This document shows positions 32,554-42,032 of a stretch of DNA of 64,000 bases, one piece after another; position 1 is the first letter of the stretch, and the number at the start of each line of letters is the position of its first letter. Source of the DNA: Symbiodinium natans (Eukaryota; Sar; Dinophyceae; Suessiales; Symbiodiniaceae). The notes under the pieces were generated by a model, which did not search any database, was not told the DNA's origin, and worked only from the letters and a program-made list of their open reading frames with translations. A program made the translations under genes and the position numbers. The DNA lies in NCBI GenBank assembly GCA_905221605.1, contig CAJNDS010002089.1, positions 188,293-252,292 of the forward strand, in the 5' to 3' direction.

Positions 32554-32890
32554 TTACGAGAAGGCGAACATGAGGTGCTTTTGACTATTGAAATCTGAGT
32601 CCCCGGCCCATCGTCTCCAAAGGAAGCGGCACCCAAGGAGTGTCCTGTCAGATAGGAAGGCGCTCCGAGTTGAGAAAACGACATTTGATTCCTCCACCGA
32701 AGCCCGAAATGCCATCCCAAAGGGCCCTCTTAGAACAGTCCTGAGCTGCTGCACCTCCATGAGGATGCTCTGCAAGGTGCTTTTCAGGTCAGTGGCCTTG
32801 GAAGCTCAAGTTCGGCTCAAGGGTAGCTGGAGGTTGATTGCACGGCAGGCTTCCTCGGCCAGAAAGAAAACAAGCACACCTCAAATCTTT
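32554..32890 (-). CDS. Hypothetical protein, terminal exon plus short upstream exon
   Basis: The exon 32,554-32,779 follows an acceptor ctgaaaag and is one base plus 75 codons. It reads LQSILMEVQQLRTVLRGPFG, SVEESNVVFSTRSAFLSD and FLWRRWAGDSDFNSQKHL to TAA. Just upstream (about 32,815-32,890) another frame reads FFLAEEACRAINLQLPLSR, a likely preceding exon. Composition is clearly protein-like. Function unknown. Confidence 0.6.
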
Positions 32891-33130
32891 ACGAAGCTAA
32901 GCTTGGGCTGTCCGCGGAACACGTTTTGAGGTCCTGTCTATACTCAAGAAAAGCTACGCGCGGCCATTGGGAGGGGACACACTTTTGGTGCCTGTCAAAA
33001 AGTTAAAACCTAAGTTTCTCCCAAAGCCTAAGTCTCCACATTTTCTGTGCCCTAAAAGTTTGCAGATTGTTTGTGGCTATCAAACGTGGCCCGAGAATCC
33101 GAGCCTGCAAACTCAGACCAGATTAGAAAA

Positions 33131-33355
33131 TCAGGCCTGTGACTGGAGACCCAGGCAGCTTTGAGTGTCAGGAATGTTTGGCTCGCAAAACCCATTTTCG
33201 GCCCCAAACACTTCCATCCTCTTGTTTGGCCGAGCAGGAACGCAAGCGGTCCACATGACCAGGGCTGCGACAAGTAACTCTTTCGCGGCATTGGCCTGCG
33301 AAGGCTTTGGGCCACTGGGGATACCTGGGGTCTGGGATACCGACGTCTCTCCCAC
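33131..33355 (-). CDS. Exon candidate, hypothetical protein
   Basis: The frame reads GPKPSQANAAKELLVAALVM, CVPARPNKRMEVFGAENGF and PNIPDTQSCLG. The first part could be a short amphipathic helix. A second minus frame (33,052-33,396) is Arg/Ser-rich and less likely. Confidence 0.52.
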   Translation of the reverse strand: MGETSVSQTPGIPSGPKPSQANAAKELLVAALVMWTACVPARPNKRMEVFGAENGFCEPNIPDTQSCLGLQSQA

Positions 33356-33500
33356 CTCCTAAGACTGGAAGAACTGCCGTAAGCCCTTTGCAGCAAACTC
33401 CCTGCTAGGCCGACATCCTCGACAAGCTCCCAACTCGCAATGCTGAAGTCTTTTTCTTTGAGCCTGGAAACCTAACACAAGGTATTGGCCGGCCGAAGCA

Positions 33501-33884
33501 TCAAATTTCGGCCATGCTGGCCTGCGTGCTCAGCACCATCCCAGCAGCGCGCACCTGGTGCTGGAGCTTTTGAAAGGCGTGTGACCGCAGGTGTGCAAGG
33601 TTTGCAGGGGCTTGCGGTTGAAAGCTGTTGCTTGACCAGGCTTCTGCACCACGGCCAGACCAGGTGGCTTTTGTCCATATCTTGCAAAAAAAGGGAGTGC
33701 GTATGTATGTCACTAGGTGTGAAGTGCACGAGGATGGAACAGCATGGTGGATGCACAGGTAGTGCCAAGAGGTAGCATCAAAAGGGGGCTTCTTGACAAC
33801 CTCAAGTCTCTCCACATTGAAGCCCAATAAGTCCAGAAAACCTTCTCCAAACCCTGACACCGCTGGTGCCAGTGCCAGCAAACC
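33501..33884 (-). CDS. Hypothetical protein exon beside a GAG/CTC repeat
   Basis: The acceptor gatttcag|GG at 33,885 opens a frame reading ALAPAVSGFGEGFLDLLGF, ERLEVVKKPPFDATSWHYL and, toward the end, NLAHLRSHAFQKLQHQVRA, to a stop at 33,501. The preceding CTC/TCC array (33,891-33,951) would encode poly-Glu (frame 33,713-33,994) if it is exonic. It may instead be the intron's pyrimidine/purine tract. Confidence 0.55.
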   Translation of the reverse strand, partial: GLLALAPAVSGFGEGFLDLLGFNVERLEVVKKPPFDATSWHYLCIHHAVPSSCTSHLVTYIRTPFFCKIWTKATWSGRGAEAWSSNSFQPQAPANLAHLRSHAFQKLQHQVRAAGMVLSTQASMAEI

Positions 33885-33890
33885 CTGAAA

Positions 33891-33951
33891 TCCTCCTCCT
33901 CCTCCTCCTCCTCCTCGTCCTCCTCCTCGTCCTCGTCCTCCTCCTCCTCAC
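33891..33951 (+). repeat. (CTC)n microsatellite with GTC variants
   Basis: About 20 triplets of CTC with occasional GTC; on the minus strand this reads as Glu/Asp codons in one frame. Confidence 0.9.
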
Positions 33952-34162
33952 TTCTGCCCGCTGCGGGGAGCCTGCTCCGCCATGTCTCGGACATGCACCT
34001 TTACGAAGAGTTGTGGGTGGAGGAAATGGCTGGGCGCATGCGTGGTCAGCAGGATCAGGGGCCCACAGGAGCCAAGAGCTTAAAGAGTTTATGTGCACTA
34101 CAGGTGTAGGTGCGATCTAACTTTGCCACCGCCAAGAAGGGACAATCTTATGGTATAAGGCT

Positions 34163-34403
34163 TTAATGGCAGTGGACAAGTCTATGAGGGTCTAAGGCTA
34201 ATGGTGGTGAGGTAGTGACAAGGCAACGAGATGGCCCTGCAGGACCGCATCCTTGAAAAAGCCGAGTGCTTCGAGATCGAATCACACAAGTCTGGCTCAC
34301 AACCACAAGAGCAGCTTCATGTAGCTTCATGTTGTCACGGGCCTTGAAATCCTCGTAGGCGCAGAAGCGCTCCTCAATCATTCCGCGCGCAACATCATTT
34401 TGA
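34163..34403 (-). CDS. Internal exon with GTGAGC donor
   Basis: The exon 34,301-34,403 is bounded by acceptor aactaag and donor GTGGTT|GTGAGC, one base plus 34 codons. It reads VARGMIEERFCAYEDFKARD and NMKLHEAALVV. The frame stays open beyond the donor to 34,163, but that part is less protein-like. No family is recognised. Confidence 0.58.
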
Positions 34404-34462
34404 CTTAGTTGCTAAGGCTTGATGTCCTGGCTGCTTGCTCTTGCGAAAAGAACCCTAATGGT

Positions 34463-34732
34463 TCAAGATATGGTCAAGCCTTTCCCTGAGCAAGGTGTAC
34501 AGGTTCCTACACACTTGCATCCCCCGATGGCATCTCCGACTTGGGACGGAAGGGAGAAATGCGGAAAGTGGTGCTTGACCCGATAGTGCTGAAACACATG
34601 TAGTCGAATGAGGTACGGCCATTGAGGTGAGGTCGAAACACTCCAGGCATCAGCTGAAGCTACTTGCGAGCATGGTGCGGTAACCACATAGTTGCCGTCC
34701 ATTACATCGCAGCCTGAGCAAGCCGCCGACAT
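34463..34732 (-). CDS. Cys-containing exon candidate
   Basis: The frame reads SAACSGCDVMDGNYVVTAPC at the start and GGCKCVGTCTPCSGKG near the end, with several CxxC-like spacings. No zinc-finger family fits. No splice site was fixed. Confidence 0.4.
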   Translation of the reverse strand: MSAACSGCDVMDGNYVVTAPCSQVASADAWSVSTSPQWPYLIRLHVFQHYRVKHHFPHFSLPSQVGDAIGGCKCVGTCTPCSGKGLTIS

Positions 34733-34801
34733 GTTGCTTTGCTAAAGGGCTACGCAAGCCACAAAGCCACAAAGCCACAAGCTAACCTTCGTAGACGTAA
34801 A

Positions 34802-35104
34802 CTACGAAAAGCCTCCTGGAATGGAGAAGGGATGACAGCTACAAGAACCATTGCCGGGCACCCTGAGGGATGTATTCAACGTCATCTTGAGTTCAGTGCC
34901 GGGCTTCTTTGGGCTTCCGGTGTTGGGTTCGAGAATGGGACCTGAATATCTTGTGACCAAGCTGCGCAGCAGGCGATCCTCCGAAAGAACCTGCTCCTTG
35001 AGTCGAGCATAGGCCAGTGCCTTGCAACTGCAGCTGCTGTAGAGTAGCCCCCCATGTAGGTCTGAACTACACGAGGAAGCGGTCTTCGAAAGAAAGAAAA
35101 GCAT
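34802..35104 (-). CDS. Hypothetical protein exon, helical
   Basis: A good acceptor (gttgcaag|GC, 35,021) opens the most protein-like part: ALAYARLKEQVLSEDRLLRS, LVTRYSGPILEPNTG and PGTELKMTLNTSLR. A donor could lie at ACAAG near 34,952. Otherwise the frame ends at 34,802. Confidence 0.55.
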   Translation of the reverse strand: MLFFLSKTASSCSSDLHGGLLYSSCSCKALAYARLKEQVLSEDRLLRSLVTRYSGPILEPNTGSPKKPGTELKMTLNTSLRVPGNGSCSCHPFSIPGGFS

Positions 35105-35133
35105 GGTCTGAGCAGCAGTGGGAAGTTTTTGTG

Positions 35134-35376
35134 TTAAATTGCAGCAGCAACTCGTGCAACCAAAAAGCCCCGCGGCCCAATCTCATCCCACAAGCCCTCC
35201 GAAGTCTCAACAAGGGCTTTCGGGGGGCCCAAGAGCCCCCCCCTTGTTGTCTCTCCCCCCCGTTTTGTGACCCCAATGCCCGCACAAACCTCAGACTTGA
35301 AAAGAAACCGTCTTAATCTGAAGGCCCGGGTGCATTCTGCGTTCGGAGAGGGAGGTTGCTGACTGATGCCTGGCAC
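35134..35376 (-). CDS. Exon candidate, hypothetical protein
   Basis: The frame reads GIGVTKRGGETTRGGLLGPP, ALVETSEGLWDEIGPRG and FLVARVAAAI before a stop. The alternate minus frame (35,067-35,285) is Arg/Gly-rich. The preferred frame lies upstream of the 34.8-35.0 kb exon on the same strand. Confidence 0.52.
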   Translation of the reverse strand: MPGISQQPPSPNAECTRAFRLRRFLFKSEVCAGIGVTKRGGETTRGGLLGPPKALVETSEGLWDEIGPRGFLVARVAAAI

Positions 35377-37083
35377 AGGGTTGCCCCTGGGGCTTTGGAG
35401 CTTCGAGCTATGGCGATAGAGTTGCGGGGTCTCGGAAGGGGGGGAGCTCGGATCTAGGCAGAAGCGTCAAGGGCGAAGACTCTCACAACTCAGAAAGCAA
35501 GACAAGGCTCATCGCCGCACACATAGGTTTCCCTGATATAACAATGAGACCAGCGCAGGGGTAAGAGGAAGAGGACATCCTCAGCAATTCGTGCCGCACC
35601 ATGCTGGATCTTCGAAGTTGTTGATGTGTGGAGGTCCATAGGACCAAGGGCTTCAAGAAGGCAGGCGAGGGCACAGCTACCTGCTCTGGCATGGCCCAGG
35701 TGGCCCCCGCCCCCAACTCAAAAACCTTGGAAGTGTTTGGAAACTCCTCTAGAGTGCCTCTGAGGGCTCTGTGGCGGTGATCAGAATCCCGCCGCCTGAG
35801 GTGCCGTGCTCAAAGGCATACCTCGGGCTGCGGGTGCAGGGAAAGAGCTGCTGGGGCCCTGACAGGAAGCAGGCTTAGTTGGATTGAGAGGCTTGAAAAG
35901 TCAAAGCTCCAAGCGCTCCCTTTCCGCAGAAAAAAGGCCGGGCGCCGGACTCGCCCGGTCCAGCGATGGACCTTCCCCCCAACGAAGCAAGAGCCATAGT
36001 CTATTTTTGCAGGGTTTATTTAGGGTGTCGGTGGGGATTAAGGTTTAGGGCAGAAGCTTTGAGAATGGGGCTCAGGTGTGGAAGCATCGAGACCTCTTGC
36101 AAACACCAGCCGTGAAACTAAACACAAAGAAATACATTGCTGCAGCCGAAGGGCGAAGCATACCTGAAGAAGGTGCACGCAGAGCGAAAGTTGGCTCAAT
36201 TTACCTACTCGAATGGCGTTGAAATTCAAGATCAATCTCACTGCAGATCGTGGGCACGATTCAGTGACGAGCACACTCTAGACTCTTGACCACGTGCTGC
36301 TGGGCCCGGGTTCGGTTCTCCAAGAAACAAAGTCCAAAACCCACGGGCAGCACGGCACAAGGCTTGGAGCCTACCGTCGTTGCACCCCAAGCCCGAAACC
36401 GCAAACCCGATGCTTCGCTGATTTCTTAGAAGACTCCGTGCACATAGCACTCCACCCAAAGGTTTCGACGCAGTTCGTGATTCAGACGGGATTTTTAGCG
36501 TTCTGCGTGTTTTTCACAGATCTGAGGAATCCCCTCAACACCTCCCTTCCCCCCCGATGTCAACGACATGCGGCGTGTTGAGGCCATAGATCAGCGACTC
36601 ACCGTCAGGTCCAACCTCTCTGCTCTAGGCGGCCAGGCGGCTTTTTATCGGGGTCTATTCAATTAGGACGGGTCGTTAGGGTAACTAGACAGTATGCGAA
36701 ATTAGTGAATGAATTATATGGGGATTAAGAAGCAGGTGACAGTGGCAACTAGTTAGGCTCCTGAATTGGGCTTTCAAGGTCTTATTAGCGTCCGCCGCTA
36801 AAACGGAAGGCTCCGCCCGCAGCATGTTTGGACGTACCCCCCCCCCCCCCCCCCGCCCCCTTCGGCAAAACAAGCGAGCCGAGTGGCAACGTGTCAGAGT
36901 GTCAATTCCGCTTTCGATAACAACCTGACAAAAACACTGAGAACTCTGGGCCGGACTGAGCACCGCACCTGGTCATCTGGATCCAGGGAGCTCCCAAGGA
37001 GCTTGGAGGCCCAGGCCGGATCCAAAGCGAGGGGTTGGTCCTAGGAGGCAAGCTAAGAATAAGCCCCAGCCACCCCCTCTGAC
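35377..37083. other. Gene-poor stretch
   Basis: Only short, weak frames (for example 36,038-36,274 and 36,238-36,459 minus). A C homopolymer lies at 36,838-36,855, a single TTTAGGG-like word near 36,040, and an AT-rich patch at 36,650-36,725. Confidence 0.45.
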
Positions 37084-37128
37084 CTGGGCAAACACTACGG
37101 CTACCTCGCGGAGGGCGGTGCTTTTTTG
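37084..37128 (-). CDS. 45-base micro-exon, phase 0/0
   Basis: A strong acceptor (cccccctctccaag) and a donor GCCCAG|GTCAGA bound exactly 15 codons reading STALREVAVVFAQ at the end. The surrounding frame 36,973-37,287 stays open, so this might instead be part of a longer exon. Confidence 0.45.
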
Positions 37129-37394
37129 CTTGGAGAGGGGGGGGGGTTTATGGCAATCTCTGGCGTCTGCAAACGACCACGGGCTCCCAGCAGGCTCCAA
37201 GAGGAAGAGGCCCCCGAAGAGTGTGGCCTCACATGGACTCCCTATGCAAGTTGGGTTGCGAAGTTGAGAGGAGGTGTTTGGAGGCACCAGGCTTGCTGCC
37301 TCCCTGAAAGGCTTGAACTATAACTCCTGTTGCGGTCGAGGCGTTCAGAACCCAGGCATGAGGAGCCGTTGAACTCACCGACCCCGAATCAACC

Positions 37395-37749
37395 ATGAGA
37401 TCTGCAGGCTACCGCTGCAAGGCATGTTGTGGGGTGTTCGTTAAGCTTGCACAGTTTGCACATCTCGGGCGGGCATCCAGCAGGTGTTCGATTCCGGCTG
37501 CTGCATCCTCGGAGGTCGAAGGCTCACATATTGAAGGACAGCCCTTCACACATGCGACGTCTAGGAGCGAAGAACCGTGAGCCGTCCACCTCCCAGAGAA
37601 ACCACTGCCGTAGCCAGGAATCTTTCACCACATGGGAAAAATGTATCCACAGGGCTCAATGTGAAGAAACCGCACGCAGTATCGACTGTCAGGTTGCGCG
37701 AGGGCTGTTGAAAAAACTCGCCCAATTTCCTGCCATTTCCTACGTCTAG
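37395..37749 (+). CDS. Plus-strand open frames, weak
   Basis: The frame 37,429-37,749 ends EETARSIDCQVARGLLKKL. No splice or start signal supports it. Confidence 0.27.
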
Positions 37750-37982
37750 GTGGTGAGATTTACACAGTTTGCCTCGGAGTGACGTCCCTTACGGAACGTT
37801 TCCGATGAGGCACATTCGGTAGGTCCAGACGAACGCAGGAACTCAGGGAACTGCGCTCCTCAAAGCGCATCATCTACTGAGGTGGAGAAGACATGAACAC
37901 TACCTCCTGCAGACCCATCCGCGCGACTTATCACTAACTTGCCCCCTGCGTCCAAAGTGGGTGAAACCAGTCTAAAATCATA

Positions 37983-38186
37983 TCAGCTGCGCAACAAGTC
38001 TCTTACTTCTTCCAGACAGGACAGCAAGCGCAGTATTGAGTTTGCTCTCATATTAGCAATGGATATGTATGATATGCCCAAGCATATCCCAGATTCTGGA
38101 ATTGGAGAAGTAAGGTAAGGACACTGGCAGAAAGCCCTACAACTACCGAGAAAGATCACTTCTTGGTCTGCCCATGCACAACACAC
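37983..38186 (-). CDS. C-terminal exon candidate
   Basis: The frame ends at 37,983 with SILRLLSCLEEVRDLLRS. A GTAAGA donor-like word lies inside this stretch, so the exon could end earlier. It is downstream of the PARP-like gene on the same strand and may be its last exon or a separate gene. Confidence 0.43.
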   Translation of the reverse strand: MCCAWADQEVIFLGSCRAFCQCPYLTSPIPESGICLGISYISIANMRANSILRLLSCLEEVRDLLRS

Positions 38187-38285
38187 TGTCCTGTCTGTAC
38201 TAGCGGGTGCATGGGCAGATCACCTACACAAACAACTCATGCTGCGAATTCGATGCATGCTGCAGCTCGGTTCTATGGCCAATGG

Positions 38286-39412
38286 TCAACATGGCCTCCT
38301 CTTCTTTCGCGGTAGCGGTGGGCGTTCCGGAGGTTCCAGAGGCTCCGGGAAAGCCAAGAACTCAGCTCGCAAAGAAGACAAAGATCGACGTTGCCTCCGC
38401 GCATCTGAAACATGGTGACGGGAATCCTCGTCACACGATGAGGAGTGCTTCTGCCGACCTTTGTGCTCCAGACCATGAGCGTCATGAGCCTCGTGTCTGT
38501 TCCGATCCGCCACCTTGTGCCGGCATTCTCGCCGGCGCTTGTTGCGATGCTGCTCCAAGGAGGCAGGGTGGGGAATGATCTCCTTTCTGATTTCTCTATA
38601 CAACAAGTTACATGTTTGACACTCGCACCGAAAGTATGGAAAAAGTGACAATTATATCCACCCCTGCACAAAAAACAATGACCAACCCATGCACAATGCA
38701 TTGCTCCTACCAGACAAGTCTCCAAGGAATCATCCCAATTCTCACAGCGCTCCTCTCCACCGTAGGGCGGAGAGTTGGGCTGGATGATAATGCCGGAGAT
38801 CGAAACGGCATCGCCGCTGACCACCAACTTGTCTTTGGCTTTTCCGTAACATGCTGTCACCTTTCTGGGGTCGTATCGTACCTCAATCATCACTCGATGG
38901 AAGAGTCCGTCGTTGAACATCTCGTGAGGCCGGGCATACCATATGGATCTCGCCAGGCTGGGGCTCAAATAAATGCCGGGACTCGAAAACGCGTGTCCCT
39001 TCTCTTCGTGCTTGGACTCCAGCAGCACTCCATGATGCAGGATGCTGCGCAGGGCATAGAACCAAGTTCCGTGGTATGCCCTGCGCCACCCATGGCCTGG
39101 CTGTACCTGCGCATTCTCGGAAGACGACAGCGGCTTGTACTGGTAGTACAAGAAGGGAAAGGGTGGATCTCCCTCAGTGCCAAGCATGAAATTCCAAAAG
39201 GCCCACAACCAAAAGCAAAAAGAACAATGTTCCAAGTCTTAAAACATAGTAATCACACCGACAACATCTGCCCTAGCCATCCCGAACTGCAACATCCGCC
39301 CCAAACCGATTGCACTCGTCCCACCTCAGACGCTGCTGGATCTCCAGTCGGTTCTCGCTCCAATGTTGCCTGGAGGCTCCGCGCCCGAAGCCATCGTCTG
39401 AAGTTTTGCTCA
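38286..39412 (-). CDS. PARP/ADP-ribosyltransferase-like protein
   Basis: Exon 1 (39,278 to about 39,400) reads RLEIQQRLRWDECNRFGAD. A 40-base intron with a GC donor (GATG|GCTAGG) and acceptor ttttaag joins it in phase to exon 2 (38,708-39,237). Exon 2 carries YHGTWFYALRSILHHGVLLE, then SPGIYLSPSLARSIWYARP and HRVMIEVRYDP. PARP-type ADP-ribosyltransferases have the catalytic His in HGT and a Tyr in GIYF followed by a second aromatic or Tyr segment; both are in order here. A Glu that could serve as the third catalytic residue lies further on (IEVR), but its role is uncertain. At 38,707 a GT donor follows, with an acceptor ttttttgtgcag 47 bases on. The Arg/His-rich tail to 38,286 (HRNKRRRECRHKVADRNRH) is open in all frames, so the C-terminus is unresolved. 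Substrate unknown; NAD is expected from the fold. Confidence 0.68.
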
Positions 39413-39897
39413 AAAGCCTTGTTGGCTTCTAGAATTCAAGGTGAACCTTCTTGGGCTTGGGGACGTGTCGATCGGCGGGTTTTTGGCTACCGCAAATTGA
39501 AGGTATAGTGTCCCTAGGAGGCTTGATCCTCCAAAGTTTCCATGTTATCTTGTATCTCAGGGCCTCCATGGCAGCGATGTCAGGGACCTCTTTCCGGGTC
39601 ATGGCCTTCTGCCTTGGCTTGTGGGAGTCTCTGCTGCCAAGCTGGATTAAGAATCAGGGTTGTGCAACATAAAGTCACGGTTCGAGCCGGCCCGGCCAGC
39701 TGGGGTCTTCAGGGTTTTCAAAAAGGACAAAATACCAAGGTGGCCAAGCGTCTTGCGGCCTGAGAAGTGCTCTTTCCAGCGCAAAACAAAGTCAGACTGG
39801 TTCTCTTCTGCCTGTCGCATGACAGACCTTGGAAAGAACCCAAAGAAGAATCGACGGCATGATGTCCAAGAAACAATCCGAGAGACTGGTTCTTAGG

Positions 39898-40155
39898 CTA
39901 TTTCCAGAATCCAAGTTGCTTCAGACGCCTGGGTTTTGAGGGCTCCCGCTGGGGCGGTCTGTGAACTTCGGCCGTATCGTACTTCCTTCCGGAGGATGAG
40001 TATAACTTAAGCTCTCGAAGCCTATACAACCGAGCCGAACCTCCTGGCAGGCTTCGGCGGTTTCGGCGCGAAGTCAAAGGGTCGCCGCAGGAACCTTGCA
40101 TGAAATATTGCAACATTGCAGGTACCTGCGCAGCTGTTGCGGTCTGGAAACACAT
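39898..40155 (-). CDS. Basic C-terminal exon, hypothetical protein
   Basis: The frame reads MLQYFMQGSCGDPLTSRR, LYRLRELKLYSSSGRKYD and a basic end RLKQLGFWK with TAG at 39,898. It is upstream of the PARP-like gene on the same strand. A CAG|GTACCT donor-like site and a gcaag acceptor-like site inside could remove about 30 bases. Confidence 0.53.
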   Translation of the reverse strand: MCFQTATAAQVPAMLQYFMQGSCGDPLTSRRNRRSLPGGSARLYRLRELKLYSSSGRKYDTAEVHRPPQREPSKPRRLKQLGFWK

Positions 40156-40158
40156 GAA

Positions 40159-40414
40159 TCATGAACATTCACGCCCAAGATGCTGGTCAAACACCCAGAT
40201 CCAAGAAAAAGTTCCGGTCACTTCCTTCCCATTCGTGAGGTAAGCCTGGGCTTGAGGAGTACTCATTGCGTATTGGGCTTGAGGTGACGGGCCATGAGAA
40301 AGCTCGTTGATAAGAACGCCCAAAAGCTTCTGCGACGGGTTCACTTCGAGACATCTGCACTTGTCTCAGAAGGAATCGCCGAAGCTGCGCGGACTCCGCG
40401 GACAGAAGATACAC
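40159..40414 (-). CDS. Hypothetical protein with two strong frames
   Basis: One frame (40,187-40,414) begins YLLSAESAQLRRFLLRQVQ. The other (40,159-40,344) reads NPSQKLLGVLINELSHGP and GKEVTGTFSWIWVFDQHLG to TGA. The natural reading is the first frame leading into the second around 40,340, but no intron of normal size fits, so a frameshift or a sequencing error is possible. Confidence 0.52.
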
Positions 40415-40750
40415 TGCATCAATAAAGCTGTAGTTTGCTTGGTTCGTGGCGCTGTCTTGCTCGACTTGTTTTGGAACCTGTGATTTGACTGTGACACATG
40501 ACTACCTTGAGTCATGCAGCAGGAAGTCGCGTGTGGGTCCAAGCAGAAGCCTCAAACCCACAAGCCCAAGCAGCCTAGCCCTAGCAACTTGTCACCTCAA
40601 TCCTCCTAACAGCCACACCAGCCTCCCAGGCCCCGGGGCTCTGCACCTCAAAACGAGTACTGAAATCCAAAGCCTCCCGCAAACCCCAAGCCCAAGAATT
40701 CAAGAACAAGCCAAAGCTTGTTAAGCTTTAAGCGCTCCTTCAACACGACC

Positions 40751-41064
40751 CTAGATCCCCCCCGAAACCGAATCCCGGAAGACGAGGAAAGCCTGGGAGA
40801 CCAAAAGCTCATAGCGCGCGGTGTCCACGACCATTGCTGCCTGGTTGACAGCATCTTGAGTCGGATGCAGGATCAAGCGGGTCTCGGGCTGGATGGCACT
40901 TGCTGGAACGAGTCGAACTCAAACAAGTTCGAAGTAGGATGCGTCAGCCACTACGTAATATTCGGCGTTGTGCCGCGAGCCTGCTTGTCTTCCAGCTCGA
41001 TGAACTTCTCATCCAGTACCTGCAGGACGCGTAGTAGCAGACTGTTCTTTCCAAACCTTTGAAT
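40751..41064 (-). CDS. Hypothetical protein, two exons joined by a GC-AG intron
   Basis: Exon 40,974-41,064 (91 bases) reads FGKNSLLLRVLQVLDEKF and IELEDKQAR. Exon 40,751-40,902 (152 bases) reads AIQPETRLILHPTQDAVNQ, AAMVVDTARYELLVSQAF and LVFRDSVSGGI to TAG. A 71-base intron with donor CGCG|GCACAA and acceptor cgttccag joins them in phase. The first exon follows acceptor gcatcgaag, although its frame is open further upstream to about 41,180. The product is amphipathic and helical. No family is recognised. Confidence 0.67.
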
Positions 41065-41309
41065 CTTCGATGCCACGCCGAAAAGGAGAGGGCCGGAGAA
41101 GGGCTGAGTTGCAAGATGGGCAAAGACCCAAAGACCCTGGTTTCTGGACCCAAGATGTGCTTTGACGGGCCTGCTGGAAGCTCAGAGGGTCCTGCCAGTG
41201 TGCGCAGCACTTCAGCTCTGTCTCTCCAACTTCTCAGGGCCTACTAGGGTTGGGTGTTTAGGCTTGCGGCATGGGAGCTTGTGGGGTTGTCATGGCTCAA
41301 ACAATGCAA

Positions 41310-41591
41310 TCAAGAACCCCGCTGTCTGGAAAAATATGGAAAAATAGCTGCCCTCATGAGCAGCGTCGTCCTGCAGCTGCAGGGCCCCAATGATGTTGCC
41401 AGTGCCATTGCCCGTGAAGCATGTGCGAAACCTGGCACCAACTGATCTTGGAACCGCTTGTTAAATACACACACACACATTTGGCCTTCCTTTTGTTGCT
41501 TTCTTATCATACCAATGCAAACAAAGCCAAGATGGTTTGCCAGTTCTTGGTGTCGCAAAGGGGTTTGCTCAGGGTCGCCAACGTCGAACAT
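41310..41591 (-). CDS. Hypothetical protein exon
   Basis: The frame reads HQELANHLGFVCIGMIRKQQ, VFNKRFQDQLVPGFAHASR and a C-terminal AAIFPYFSRQRGS. The CA repeat at 41,467-41,480 falls inside and encodes CVCVF, suggesting either a tolerated repeat or an intron edge. Confidence 0.52.
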   Translation of the reverse strand: MFDVGDPEQTPLRHQELANHLGFVCIGMIRKQQKEGQMCVCVFNKRFQDQLVPGFAHASRAMALATSLGPCSCRTTLLMRAAIFPYFSRQRGS

Positions 41592-41724
41592 GCACAGTGA
41601 GTCGCACGAACGGCTTGCGCTCTCAGTCCCAAAGACTTATCGGCTCGGCCCCTTCAGCTGAAGCCAGAACCTGCTGAGTCACCCCCAAGCACCCGTGCCA
41701 GGATCCCCGAATTTGCTCAGGCCC

Positions 41725-42032
41725 TCAATCGGAGCGCACTCCGAGGTTCCGGCACATCAGTGGCGTATGGATCCTGGACTGTGCGACTCTGCAAAAAAAG
41801 TCTGCCAGGCAATCGGCAGTGAAGTATTTACAGTCCATTGCCAAATTGCATCTGGAGCTTTTGAGTGCCTGGGGTCTTGAGTTCGGGGTTCCATGCGTGA
41901 TTTTGCCTTCGCTCTCGAACAACACAGGCGAGGCATGTTGAATTTGAAAGCGGCTCTCCTTAGATGAAACCAAGAGTTTTTGCAATCCCACTCTGGCAGT
42001 CGCACCCGAAGCTCAATACCGTATATAGCCAC
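41725..42032 (-). CDS. Hypothetical protein exon, two frames open
   Basis: The frame 41,725-41,991 reads LQKLLVSSKESRFQIQHASP, KSSRCNLAMDCKYFTADC and LADFFCRVAQSRI. The frame 41,757-42,032 reads VRLPEWDCKNSWFHLRRAA. The first is favoured for its smooth composition. Confidence 0.47.

Noticed and set aside
38612-39508. 298-codon plus ORF
   Set aside because: Antisense of the PARP-like gene, whose motifs and splice sites fix the minus strand.
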